Origin: Bryobacterales bacterium
GTDB lineage: Bacteria; Acidobacteriota; Terriglobia; Bryobacterales; Bryobacteraceae
NCBI GenBank assembly: GCA_019261985.1
Contig: JAFAQY010000015.1
Coordinates: 1-64,000 of the forward strand
Length of the DNA: 64,000 nucleotides
Direction: 5' to 3'
A program made the position numbers and the translations under genes. This document shows positions 37,170-46,105 of the stretch, one piece after another. Within the stretch, counting starts at the first letter, position 1; each line of letters opens with the position of its first letter. The notes under the pieces are model-generated. The model was not told the origin of the DNA and did no database searches. It saw only the letters and a list, made by a program, of their open reading frames with translations.

Positions 37170-38669
37170 TCACCAATAGATCGGATTCCCTACAATCAAC
37201 AGCCGGCCCTCGCGGTTCCGAATGTTAACGCGAATCCAGTGACGCCCGCCATCGGCAGCCATGTCAAAGCTCTGCCGGAAATCGGCCGCCTTTATCGCCG
37301 GCTCGCTTAGAGGCGAAACGGTGCGGCCATCCTGAATCACCTCTGTTATCGCCCCGTTTAACTGCGTCGCGTGCACGGAGACGTGGATCGTTGCTCCCAT
37401 CGGAGCTTTCAGTGTCCCGCCCATTTCGACCGTCGCACCGACGGAAGCCGCCGTCATCTCCAGCAGACGGTCGGGTCTGCCTTCAACATCTATGAAAACA
37501 TTGCCGGCGCGGATTCCTTCCAGAATTCTGCGTTCGGAGAGTTCGGCGGCTTGGACCACGGTCGTTGGGTAGCCCACGCCGGCACGGGATTTGTCGTCGG
37601 GATTATGGGTATCGCTTCCGCCGATTCCCGTCAGATGAATCCCGCGATTTAGCTGTGCCTCCCAAAACGGAATCCCCGCGAGCGGCCCTTCGGCATTGCC
37701 GCCGTTCACCGCTTCGACGGCTTGAACTCGACTCAGATCTGCATTCGCCGCCAGCCAGCGGCAGCCCATGCACTCCTCGCCAGTAGGATCGTTCGGATGA
37801 TTGACGGAAATCAACGCATGCAGCTTCTCCACTTGCCTGAACACATCGTTCATGGTGGGAACCGAAGCGCTGCCGGCGCGAAAATCTATGAACTCGGTCG
37901 TGCCGAATACATTTGCGTGACCTTCAAACGTTGTTATTTCGCGTCCGGGGATGATCAGGAGCCGGTCGAAATAGGGCTGCAGTTCCCTGAGAGCCCCGTA
38001 GTGCGATGTTGAATTGTGATCCGTGACCGCGATGAAGTCGAGATGGCGATCCGCCGCAGCCGAAACGATTTTGAACGCCGGACACGGAACAGTTTGGCCG
38101 CTTTGGCTGATGCAGGAACCATCACTATGCCCCGTATGCAAGTGCAAATCGCCGCGATACCACGCTGGGCCGGCGCGTAGAGGCGCGCTCGAAAAAGTGG
38201 ACACTGCGGGCGCGGCGCCGCTGCGTTCAAAGTAAATCTTGGCCGTGAAATCGGAACGAACTCCCGGACGGATATTCGGCACGCCCAGCAACAGCTTCCA
38301 TCTTCCGGCGCGAATCGGTCCCGGCAGGTACGACGGTGTAGCATCGGTTTCCGACAAGCTGACCGCGCCTTGTTTACCTCCACCCCACCCGCGAAAGCGC
38401 TCAGGATCGAACAGCCCGAGGTCAATGACAGTGCGCTGGTCGCGCCCGCTGTAGGAAAGCTCGATCGTGATTCGCCCAGTCCCCGCGGGCACTTTGAAAG
38501 GCACTTCGCGATAAGTGTGATTGTCCGAGCCCGAGAACGTGCCGGTAAGCACAATGTCAGGCGGTTGCGCATGGCAGAGCAGTATAGCCGCGAGCAAAAG
38601 TAGGAACCGCGTTAGGTGGGGCGGGCGCCCCCGCCCGCGCCGGACCCCCAGGTCCGGCATTCCGGTCAT
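37170..38669 (-). CDS. CehA/McbA-type PHP-domain metallohydrolase
   Basis: This 499-residue exported protein has an N-terminal beta domain (about 37-165), then a PHP-type domain: WYRGDLHLHTGHSDGSC, FIAVTDHNS, IPGREITTFEGHANV, SVNHPND and GIGGSDTHN. These His/Asp clusters bind metal. Relatives hydrolyse carbaryl or have unknown phosphoesterase-like roles. The ATG overlaps the TonB-receptor stop (TGATG), so the pair is coupled. Residues 2-19 (near TGMPDLGVRRGRGRPPHL) are encoded by a palindromic repeat preceding the hydrophobic signal core. Confidence 0.8.
   Translation of the reverse strand: MTGMPDLGVRRGRGRPPHLTRFLLLLAAILLCHAQPPDIVLTGTFSGSDNHTYREVPFKVPAGTGRITIELSYSGRDQRTVIDLGLFDPERFRGWGGGKQGAVSLSETDATPSYLPGPIRAGRWKLLLGVPNIRPGVRSDFTAKIYFERSGAAPAVSTFSSAPLRAGPAWYRGDLHLHTGHSDGSCISQSGQTVPCPAFKIVSAAADRHLDFIAVTDHNSTSHYGALRELQPYFDRLLIIPGREITTFEGHANVFGTTEFIDFRAGSASVPTMNDVFRQVEKLHALISVNHPNDPTGEECMGCRWLAANADLSRVQAVEAVNGGNAEGPLAGIPFWEAQLNRGIHLTGIGGSDTHNPDDKSRAGVGYPTTVVQAAELSERRILEGIRAGNVFIDVEGRPDRLLEMTAASVGATVEMGGTLKAPMGATIHVSVHATQLNGAITEVIQDGRTVSPLSEPAIKAADFRQSFDMAADGGRHWIRVNIRNREGRLLIVGNPIYW
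38616..38664. repeat. Palindromic repeat forming the PHP gene 5' end
   Basis: It begins GTGGGGC and contains GCGGGCGCCCCCGCCCGC and the palindromic CCGGACCTGGGGGTCCGG (minus strand). Translated as the first codons of the metallohydrolase. Confidence 0.65.
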
Positions 38670-41600
38670 CAGAATCCCAGCCGAAGCGCGAACTGCATCG
38701 CGCGCGAATCACTCGCGAGCGACGTGATGCTTCCCACCGCGCCGGAGCTCAGATTATTGTTCGGCTGGCCGAAAATCGGCGTGTTCGCCAAATTAAATAC
38801 CTCCCAGCGGCCTTGCAGACCCACTCGCTCCGTAATGCGGAAATCGCGCATCACCGAAAAATCGAATACCGTCGTGCTCGGGCCGCGAAGAGTGTTCCTG
38901 CCGGAGTTTCCAAATTGTCCGAGCGCTTGTTCGGCGAAGGCATTCGTCCCGCTCGGATCCAGAAGCGTGCATGCTTTGTTGTTCGACGCGTAAAACCAGC
39001 AGTTGACGTTGTTCAGGTAGGTCGGCGATCCAATCACGTTGGGGACCGCGGTCGCCAGGCCATAAGGGTCGATCGCGGTGCTGTAGTTGCTGCCGGAAGT
39101 AATGTTAACAGGCCGGCCGCTGTAGTAGGTGAATATTCCCGATGTTCGCCAGCCGCCCAAGACCGCCGCGGCAACGCCGCTTTGAACCCAGGGCTTACCC
39201 TTGCCGAACGGTAGTTCGTAAACGTAGCTTGCCACTACACGGTTCGGAAAATTGAAGTCGCTGACCCCTCGCCAGGCGTTCTGGTTGCGGCCGTTTTGAG
39301 ATCCGCCGGAATTGGACTCCAACTCCTCCGGCGTGTCGTCGATGCTTTTCGAGAAGGTGTAGGAAAAATTCAGCGAAAGGCCATGCGCGAAGCGCCGGAT
39401 CAGCGAAAGCTGCAGCGCGTTGTAGCTTCCATTGCCGATGGATTGCTGATATTCCAGCTCACCAAAATTTGGATACGGCGCCAATCCGTTTATCGGTTGA
39501 TTCAGATCTGAAAGCACATCCAGATGAGTGGATTTCGTTCCGACGTAATTCACTTCAAGCACAAGCGCCGAGGGGAGCATGCGTTGAATCCCGAAGCTCC
39601 ATTCCTGGGTGTACGGGGAAGGGGCATACGGATTCACCGTTCGGATGTGCGTCAGTTTTAGATTGATCTGGTTCGGGTCCAGCCAACTTGCCGGGTACCC
39701 GGTACGCAAATCGATGATCGGCGAGGTGGAGGTGGACGGAGCGGCCCCGGTGGTTTGGACCAGAAATGGGGGATTCAAGGCCAGTTCGTCCTCGCTTCCG
39801 AAGCGCTCAAACAGCAGATAGAAGATTCCGTAGCCTCCGCGCAGCACCGTATTTTGATCGATCGAGTAAGCCAAGCCCACGCGCGGCGCAAAATTATGGT
39901 TATTGACTTGAACCAGAGTCCGATTCCCCAATGAATTTCCATTGGCGAAGATCAGCGAGCCGCTTCCCGCCGGGTTAAAGTTGGCGAGCTTGTTCCCGCC
40001 CTCATAAGGCGGGGTGGCGAAATCGTAGCGCAAGCCCAGATTGAGGCTGAGGCGGGGACTCACCTTCCAGTTGTCCTGCGCGAATGTGGAAACCATCCAG
40101 AGGCGCTGATCTACAAAGTAAACATTCGTGAGCACTCCGCCCTGCGCGAACCCGAGGAGTCCATCGGCGTACGAGCTTCCTGTGCCGCTGACGCACTGGG
40201 AGTTCGACCCGCGCTGGCAAGAGTAAACGCCGGTGAACTGGAGATTGCCATGCACGTCCGCCTCATCCTGGAAGATGTTACGCATCGGAGCGTGCGCGTC
40301 GATACCAAACTTGAACGAATGCTTACCACGGACCAGGGAGACGGTATCGACATATTGGTACTGCTGCGGATTCTGCTGCTTGGGAAGAAAATCCGGCGAT
40401 CCAAGGAATGTATAGTTCGCGTACGTAATCGCCGGCAGGCCGCCGCCCGTGGCTGGATTAAACGGAACGCCGGGAACATAATTGCCCGCCGGCGCAAGGT
40501 TGAACGAAAGCTGAGTAGTCAGGGCTGTGTTGCGCACGAACCCTATGCGCAGGTCGTTCAGTAGGGACGCGCTGAACACATGCGTCCAACCGACAGCGGA
40601 CGCATAGGAATTGAGCGTCGATTGGCCCCAAGCCGATGTGCTCGAACCGTCGGCGAGTCCGCCAAAAGTTCCCGGCACAATCCGCGTGCGGTAGGAGCCG
40701 GCGTAGCGGAAGAAGACATTGTCTTTATCGCTTGCGTTCCAATCTATTCGTCCGTTGTATGAATCGGCGTCGTCACTGAACGCTCCAGTGCGGGCGAAAT
40801 TGTTGAGTTCGCCCGGCAGGTTCGGCAATGGAAACAGACTCATCAGGTTCACACCGTTCTGACTTAGCCGGTCGGTTGGGATCGTATTGTTCGGGAACGG
40901 TTGATTGGTTGTGCTGTCGTAAATAGTCGGATACGTGACCCCGTTCGCCGCGGCAGCGGCTGGGCTGAAATTCCCGACGCGCTCATTGGGAAGCGGCGCC
41001 GTGGACGTACGCGTGATGCCGCGCGCGATGCGAGTGCCTTCGTAATTCAGAAAAAAGAACAATTTGTTCTTTAGAATTGGGCCGCCGAGATTGGCGCCAA
41101 ACTGATTCTGGATATCTTTCGGCTTCGGCAATCCGGAACGGTTCGAAAAGAAGTCATTTGCGTCGAAGACTCGGTTGCGCAAATATTCAAACAGCAAACC
41201 ATGAATTTGGTTGCTGCCGCCTCGTGTGGATACATCTACGGCGGCGCCTGGGCTACGGCCGTATTCGGCGGAGTAGGGATTCGTGATCACCTGGAATGCC
41301 TGAATAGCGTCTATGGAGGGCCGCGCTCCCTGCGTGCTCAACTCCTGCACGTTCTCTGAAAACGTGTTGTTGTCTACCCCATCCAAAATGAAATTGTTCT
41401 GCAGCGAGTGGACCCCATTCACCTGAAAGTCGCCGGTTCGGCCCGACGCGGTTGCCCCGCCCTGTTCCGTGTAGCGATTCTGCTGCACGCCGGGAATCAA
41501 GCGGATCAGATCGTCCCAATTCCTCATGAACAGGGGTGTGGAAACGATGACTTGATTTTCGACCACCGTGCCGATGTTGGCGTTTTCCTGATTCAGAACC

Positions 41601-41971
41601 ACCGCCGCGGCATTAACTTCCACCGATGTGCTGGTGGTTCCGACGGTCAGCTGAACATCGACCCGCGAGTTCTTACCCGGATCGACGATCACGCTCGCGG
41701 TGCCGTGATCGAACCCACTTTGATCGAATTCGATGTCGTAGCTTCCGATCGGAAGACTCGAGAAGGAGTAATATCCGGCGCTGTCGGTAGTTGTTACACG
41801 CTGCGCGCCGGTGCCCTTGCTCGTGAGATTTACTTTCGCGCCCGCGACAACCGCGCCGCTCGCATCGTTCACAGTTCCACTAAGGCTGCCCAGGTCGGCT
41901 TGCCCGGAGAGAACAAAAGCGCCCACAAGCAGTTGCGCGACAAGATACAAGAATCGTGTTGAATAGTTCAT
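38669..41971 (-). CDS. TonB-dependent receptor with carboxypeptidase-regulatory domain (OAR-like)
   Basis: This 1100-residue outer-membrane protein has a signal peptide followed by a CarboxypepD_reg domain (GSLSGTVNDASGAVVAGAKVNL, about 27-110). It then has a plug (VEVNAAAVVLNQENANIGTVV; ERLDAIQAFQVITN-like region) and a long beta-barrel ending in Phe (ALRLGF). This OAR-type architecture is highly expanded in Acidobacteria. It probably imports an oligosaccharide or peptide-like ligand. The following PHP metallohydrolase is translationally coupled, which suggests joint substrate use. Confidence 0.9.
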   Translation of the reverse strand: MNYSTRFLYLVAQLLVGAFVLSGQADLGSLSGTVNDASGAVVAGAKVNLTSKGTGAQRVTTTDSAGYYSFSSLPIGSYDIEFDQSGFDHGTASVIVDPGKNSRVDVQLTVGTTSTSVEVNAAAVVLNQENANIGTVVENQVIVSTPLFMRNWDDLIRLIPGVQQNRYTEQGGATASGRTGDFQVNGVHSLQNNFILDGVDNNTFSENVQELSTQGARPSIDAIQAFQVITNPYSAEYGRSPGAAVDVSTRGGSNQIHGLLFEYLRNRVFDANDFFSNRSGLPKPKDIQNQFGANLGGPILKNKLFFFLNYEGTRIARGITRTSTAPLPNERVGNFSPAAAAANGVTYPTIYDSTTNQPFPNNTIPTDRLSQNGVNLMSLFPLPNLPGELNNFARTGAFSDDADSYNGRIDWNASDKDNVFFRYAGSYRTRIVPGTFGGLADGSSTSAWGQSTLNSYASAVGWTHVFSASLLNDLRIGFVRNTALTTQLSFNLAPAGNYVPGVPFNPATGGGLPAITYANYTFLGSPDFLPKQQNPQQYQYVDTVSLVRGKHSFKFGIDAHAPMRNIFQDEADVHGNLQFTGVYSCQRGSNSQCVSGTGSSYADGLLGFAQGGVLTNVYFVDQRLWMVSTFAQDNWKVSPRLSLNLGLRYDFATPPYEGGNKLANFNPAGSGSLIFANGNSLGNRTLVQVNNHNFAPRVGLAYSIDQNTVLRGGYGIFYLLFERFGSEDELALNPPFLVQTTGAAPSTSTSPIIDLRTGYPASWLDPNQINLKLTHIRTVNPYAPSPYTQEWSFGIQRMLPSALVLEVNYVGTKSTHLDVLSDLNQPINGLAPYPNFGELEYQQSIGNGSYNALQLSLIRRFAHGLSLNFSYTFSKSIDDTPEELESNSGGSQNGRNQNAWRGVSDFNFPNRVVASYVYELPFGKGKPWVQSGVAAAVLGGWRTSGIFTYYSGRPVNITSGSNYSTAIDPYGLATAVPNVIGSPTYLNNVNCWFYASNNKACTLLDPSGTNAFAEQALGQFGNSGRNTLRGPSTTVFDFSVMRDFRITERVGLQGRWEVFNLANTPIFGQPNNNLSSGAVGSITSLASDSRAMQFALRLGF

Positions 41972-42099
41972 TGTTTATGCACCCCGGTGTTACCCAATGC
42001 TACCGGCCCCGCTTTTCGATTTCGTGACGCGCCAGTAAAGATTCGAAAACGGGGCAAGTTTGCAACGATCCCGAAACAAACGCCTGGTTAACTATTCGT

Positions 42100-43140
42100 A
42101 TGCTCAAGTCGCATCGATTCCTCGCCCCAGTTTGCGCAGTAGGAATAATGGCGCAGGCTCAGATTACGTCAAGCAACGCAGCGTCGAGGAACATCGCGTC
42201 AAAAGATTTTCCCAACAGCGGCCGCCCGACTCTCGATGCACACAACTGCTATCCGTATGACGGCCAGTGGGCGAATCGCATCGACCGGGCGTTGGCGCTC
42301 GGCTTTCCAGTGAGCATAGAGCAGGATCTGGCGTGGTATCGCGATCCATCCACGCAGGAGGGCCGTGTGGTCGTCACTCATTCAGCTACCACCAACGGAA
42401 CCGAGCCCACCCTGAAGAATTATTTCTTCGAGCGCGTCCGGCCGATCGTGGAAAAAGCTTTAAAGGACAACAACAGGGCAAATTGGCCGCTAATTATTCT
42501 GCACTTCGATTTCAAAGATAATCAGCCGGCGCTTCTTCGCGCGGTTTGGAAGTTATTGGGCGAATATGAGCCCTGGCTGACCACTGCGGTAAAAACGGAC
42601 GATCCGCGGAGGATTGAGCCATTTCAACCCGGGCCGATTTTGGCCGTTACGGAAGACTCAGATGCGCAGCAGCAAGTATTCTTCGACGAGCTCCCGGTGG
42701 GAAGCAAGTTGCGCGTGTTCGGCTCCGCCCACACGAACCTTCCTCGCAAGGGTTCGCAAGCAGAAGTCGAACATCTCGCGGCCACGCTGCCGGCAAACCG
42801 CTTGTTAACCGAGCCCGCCTCCAATTACCGCCGGTGGTGGAACAACTCCTGGCACCAGGTGGAGGAGGGCGGGCAAACCAAAGCGGGAGAATGGAACCCG
42901 CAAAAAATGGAGCGTCTGCGCGCGCTGGTGAATCGCGCGCACGAATTGGGTTATTGGATCAGGTTCTATACGTTGGATGGATTCAGCGCGGATGCGAACA
43001 GAGGCTGGAGCGAGGGATACAACTTCGGTTCTATGGAAGCTGTTCGCGTCCGGTGGGAGGCGGCGATAGAGGCGGGCGTCGACATGATCGCCACCGATCA
43101 GTACGAGGATTTAGCCGCGCTGGTGCCGCTGAAAAAGTAG
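42100..43140 (+). CDS. PLC-like phosphodiesterase (GDPD-like TIM barrel), exported
   Basis: This 346-residue protein has a signal peptide (LAPVCAVGIMAQA) and a barrel start LDAHNCYPYDGQWANRIDRALALGFPVSIEQDLAW, reminiscent of the GDPD/PI-PLC His-Glu start. Other parts are VVVTHSATTNG and the C-terminal GVDMIATDQYEDLAALV. It probably hydrolyses a phosphodiester such as a glycerophosphodiester in the periplasm, but catalytic residues are not fully assigned. Divergent from the TonB receptor. Confidence 0.65.
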   Translation: MLKSHRFLAPVCAVGIMAQAQITSSNAASRNIASKDFPNSGRPTLDAHNCYPYDGQWANRIDRALALGFPVSIEQDLAWYRDPSTQEGRVVVTHSATTNGTEPTLKNYFFERVRPIVEKALKDNNRANWPLIILHFDFKDNQPALLRAVWKLLGEYEPWLTTAVKTDDPRRIEPFQPGPILAVTEDSDAQQQVFFDELPVGSKLRVFGSAHTNLPRKGSQAEVEHLAATLPANRLLTEPASNYRRWWNNSWHQVEEGGQTKAGEWNPQKMERLRALVNRAHELGYWIRFYTLDGFSADANRGWSEGYNFGSMEAVRVRWEAAIEAGVDMIATDQYEDLAALVPLKK

Positions 43141-43153
43141 AACGTTAGAAAAA

Positions 43154-43205
43154 CCGCATCGGAACCAGTGCAGGAGGCTACAGATGATTACCGATTCCGA
43201 TGCGG
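43154..43205. repeat. 11-bp inverted repeat with an RBS-bearing loop
   Basis: CCGCATCGGAA (43154-43164) and TTCCGATGCGG (43195-43205) are exact reverse complements separated by 30 bp. The loop carries AGGAGG and an ATG. No T-tract follows, so a simple terminator is unlikely. Confidence 0.6.
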
Positions 43206-43234
43206 CTCCGCCCAAGGCGGGCGAGGATCCTTAA
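43184..43234 (+). CDS. Candidate 16-residue small ORF
   Basis: ATG at 43184 is 6 bp after AGGAGG (43172-43177) and is followed by 15 sense codons (MITDSDAAPPKAGEDP) and TAA. The second hairpin arm lies within its coding region. It could be a leader peptide or a chance ORF: there is no conservation evidence available here. Confidence 0.3.
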   Translation: MITDSDAAPPKAGEDP

Positions 43235-43642
43235 CTTCCGCCCCAACCAAACATTCCACTGAGGCCCGCGTCCTATTGTTCCCCAGCGGACTGGTCCGGA
43301 CCGAGGCCCTGGATCCAGGCAAGATCGACTGAAAAAAGCCCTTACAAAAAAACCCCTCTGCTGCAACGCGCCCAAACGAAACGAAGGAGCAACGCGAACC
43401 TAATAATACCGGCTCCCGCAAGCACGCTAGAAGTTAGCCACTCGCTTCTCCCGCTCACGCACATTGCAAACAGAGGGCAGGTTTCAAAGAGTTACTTCAT
43501 CAATTCGGGTTTTAGTATGGCAAGGGGAGTGCCAGTGCCTTTCTATTGTCTTTCAATGGCTTACCATTGGATACTGCGGGCGGTGATGCGGGACGCTGAC
43601 CCGCCCCTGTGTCGCTGTGACACAATGGCTGACGTGGCTTAT

Positions 43643-43751
43643 GTGGGGCAGGTTGCTAACCTGCGGCGGGCTGCCAGCCCGTCTGCCGCCGTTTCTACCA
43701 GCCCCGGACAGCGCGGTTGGCAACCGCGCGCCGGATGGCATCCGGCCCCAC
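43643..43751. repeat. Palindromic repeat, A type, just before a start codon
   Basis: Bounded by GTGGGGC and GCCCCAC. Modules are GCAGGTTGCTAACCTGC, GGCGGGCTGCCAGCCCG, GCGCGGTTGGCAACCGCGC and CCGGATGGCATCCGG. It ends 5 bp before the ATG at 43757, so it occupies the position of the ribosome-binding site. Confidence 0.9.
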
Positions 43752-43756
43752 AACGC

Positions 43757-45121
43757 ATGGTGATCTTCGCGGCGCTCGTTTTGACGCTCTCCGTCAGCGC
43801 GCAGACCGCCAAGTCCGACGAAAATTTTCGGGTTTACACCGACTCTCCGCGCCTGCTGCTGACCAAGCAGCGGCTCCGGCTCCTCCAGCGCGAACGGGAG
43901 CGCGCTTCGATGCGCTGGGAGCTGTTCGACTCCTATGTCGCCAATGGCGCGAGAATGCCGGAGCCTGGATTCGCCTGGGCGCTCTATTACCAAGTCGCCC
44001 GAAATACAGCCGCCGGTAAGAACGCGGTCGAATGGGCACTCGGCCAAGAAGCCGACGCCGTCGCCGATTTGCGCCAACTGGCCCTGGTTTTCGACTGGTG
44101 CGGCCCTGTAATGACGCCCGAACAAACGGATCTGCTGGGCGCGAAAATCGAGCGCGGCATCGGGGGCGCGTCGCAAGGCTTGACGCGCGCGAACGAGGTC
44201 CCGAGGCAGAGCGCGCGAATTCTCGCGGCAATCGCCATCGCCGACCGCCTGAAGGACCACGGAGAATCGATTCTGCGGCCGGTTGTCGAAAACTGGTGGC
44301 GAGGAACGCTGGTGCGGCAAATCGAGGCGGGCAAGCCGGGGGTGCCGCGCGAGCACATCTATGCTTTCCTCGAGATGCTGCACGCTCTGCGCGACAACAT
44401 TACCATCGACCTGCGCGAATCCGTGCCGGCATATTTCCAACAGTTGCCGCTGGATCACTTAACCGGCCACTACCCCGCCCCGTACCCTGGTCCCGATAAC
44501 GATTTCATGGTGCCGGTGTACGTCCGGGACGGCAATCCGGACCTGAGCGAGGCGGCGCTTTCGCGCGCCGCCGGCTTGGCAATGGTTGCCTACGACAACA
44601 ACGCCGTCGAGACGCAATACCTGCAAGGCTGGCTGCTGCAAGACCACTTCCTGATGCGCGGCCCATTCGGAATCCCGTATGAGTTCCTGTGGGCCAATCC
44701 GTACCAGCCTGGACTCAGCTATTCGCTTCTCCCGTTGGTTTATCACAACCCCGCCAATGGCGACGTATTCGCGCGCACGAGTTGGGAAGAGGACGCGACC
44801 TGGATCGGCTATTTGGAAGGCCAGATGCAGGTGTTTCGGGATGGAAAACTGCAGGCCGCGCGCGCGGGGACAGGCACGAAGCCCGTCCAGATCGGAGATG
44901 CGCTGCTGATGAATGCCCCGGCGGCCGATTCAAAAGATGGGATGTTGCATTTTGAGGCGATGACGGAGGCTACTTTCGTCCTCGGTCTGGCGCCTCGCGC
45001 GGCTTATGATGTCGAGATCGACGATGAAGAACTGGCCGAGCAGGAGACCGATGCCGGCGGGACGCTGGTGATCGCGTTACCCGCGGAGATGCAGGCGGGC
45101 GTCCGGATCAAGAAGCGGTAA
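43757..45121 (+). CDS. Exported protein, possibly heparinase II/III-like
   Basis: This 454-residue protein starts MVIFAALVLTLSVSAQ (signal peptide) directly after a palindromic repeat. The frame is open to 43517 only through the repeat. The mature N-terminus SPRLLLTKQRLRLLQRERER and the helical body (TGHYPAPYPGPDNDFMVPVY) resemble the alpha-toroid of heparinase II/III-like exported proteins. The C-terminus is beta-rich (EIDDEELAEQETDAGGTLVIAL). Function unassigned and no catalytic residues are claimed. Confidence 0.55.
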   Translation: MVIFAALVLTLSVSAQTAKSDENFRVYTDSPRLLLTKQRLRLLQRERERASMRWELFDSYVANGARMPEPGFAWALYYQVARNTAAGKNAVEWALGQEADAVADLRQLALVFDWCGPVMTPEQTDLLGAKIERGIGGASQGLTRANEVPRQSARILAAIAIADRLKDHGESILRPVVENWWRGTLVRQIEAGKPGVPREHIYAFLEMLHALRDNITIDLRESVPAYFQQLPLDHLTGHYPAPYPGPDNDFMVPVYVRDGNPDLSEAALSRAAGLAMVAYDNNAVETQYLQGWLLQDHFLMRGPFGIPYEFLWANPYQPGLSYSLLPLVYHNPANGDVFARTSWEEDATWIGYLEGQMQVFRDGKLQAARAGTGTKPVQIGDALLMNAPAADSKDGMLHFEAMTEATFVLGLAPRAAYDVEIDDEELAEQETDAGGTLVIALPAEMQAGVRIKKR

Positions 45122-45178
45122 CGTGGCTTAGACGATCGGTTTTTGTCGTCTGCGAAAGTAGGCAGCGTAGAAAACCGT

Positions 45179-45287
45179 GTGGGCAGGTTGCCAACCTGCG
45201 CGCGATTGCCAATCTCTCGCTTGTGCGTACTGTGAAAAGCCGACCAGGCGGCTTGGCAAGCCGCCGCATGATCGCATCCTCCCCCAC
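45179..45287. repeat. Palindromic repeat, A type, degenerate
   Basis: Starts GTGGGCAGGTTGCCAACCTG and ends CCCCCAC. It contains GCGGCTTGGCAAGCCGC; the other modules are eroded. It lies between the convergent genes at 45121 and 45292. Confidence 0.8.
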
Positions 45288-45291
45288 ATCC

Positions 45292-46080
45292 TCACTTGCC
45301 CACCAGGTGATGGGCGTCTTTATTGTTTTCCTGGCAGATGTATTCCATCAGCTCCGTTCCCGGAACAAAGGGAATCAGATAGCTTGTCGTCCACGCTCTG
45401 GTGTACGCTTTCGCATCGTCGATCGTGACCTCGTAGCGTAGAGTGTACTCGTTGGTTCGCGTGAATCGCTCGGTCGTATGCAGCGCATCCGTGTGAGGAT
45501 GGCCATCCTGGTCGAGCCAGGATTCTTCGTTGAATCCCACTGTATCCACCACCAGCGTGTCGCCATCCCAATGCCCCATCGCTTCACCGAGAAAGCTCGG
45601 GTTGGGGTCGGGCGAGTGCGGGCGACCATCGGTGAAGACTTCACGCCAGATATGGGTCGCGCCTTCGAAAATAAACAGCACCCGGTCGGGCAGTTGAAAA
45701 ACCTGGAACGGAAACGGGGTCGCATACATGCGCGGGATACCGGGCGGCAGGCAGCGCCCTTCCGGGTCTTCTTTGTACGCTGTCGCGATGCGCGCATCGT
45801 AGAGCGCCTTCGCCCACGGCTGCATCGGGATCTCGATCACCTTCTCCGTCGGCGAGCGCCCCGGCCCTTGCGGCCCGTTACCGGAAAGATTCGTAATCGT
45901 TCGCGGATTCCATACGCCCTTGCCGTTGCCGAGGTCGGGATGGCCATCGGGCAGGCGTGGAGCCGGCCCGGCTTTCGCCGCCGCCGACGGCGGGAGGTCG
46001 CGGGCGCGCCCTCCGATGCCTTGCGCATTCAGAGCAAGCGAACACACCGCGAGACCGGCCAGAACCGTATTCAGAGACAT
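45292..46080 (-). CDS. Exported PDLxGxW-family protein (paralogue)
   Basis: This 262-residue protein starts at MSLNTVLAGLAVCSLALNAQ (ATG 46080). A GTG at 46098 is an alternative. Conserved blocks include LPDGHPDLGNGKGVW, GRCLPPGIPRMYATPFPFQVF, GHWDGDTLVVDTVGFNE, DGHPHTDALHTTERFTR and the end NNKDAHHLVGK. These correspond to blocks of 30932-31696. It follows mnmE at 25 bp and may share its transcript. Function unknown. Confidence 0.75.
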   Translation of the reverse strand: MSLNTVLAGLAVCSLALNAQGIGGRARDLPPSAAAKAGPAPRLPDGHPDLGNGKGVWNPRTITNLSGNGPQGPGRSPTEKVIEIPMQPWAKALYDARIATAYKEDPEGRCLPPGIPRMYATPFPFQVFQLPDRVLFIFEGATHIWREVFTDGRPHSPDPNPSFLGEAMGHWDGDTLVVDTVGFNEESWLDQDGHPHTDALHTTERFTRTNEYTLRYEVTIDDAKAYTRAWTTSYLIPFVPGTELMEYICQENNKDAHHLVGK

Positions 46081-46105
46081 TCGGAGGTATCGTAACACGT
46101 GCTGC

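Larger units (their letters stand above)
43141..43642. other. Intergenic stretch with a hairpin and a possible small ORF
   Basis: No homologous gene was recognised. The first 100 bp hold an 11-bp inverted repeat and an SD-preceded 16-codon ORF, given separately. The rest is low in recognisable features up to the palindromic repeat at 43643. Confidence 0.5.

Noticed and set aside
43517-43756. Long N-terminal extension of the gene at 43757
   Set aside because: It runs through a palindromic repeat; the signal peptide begins at ATG 43757.
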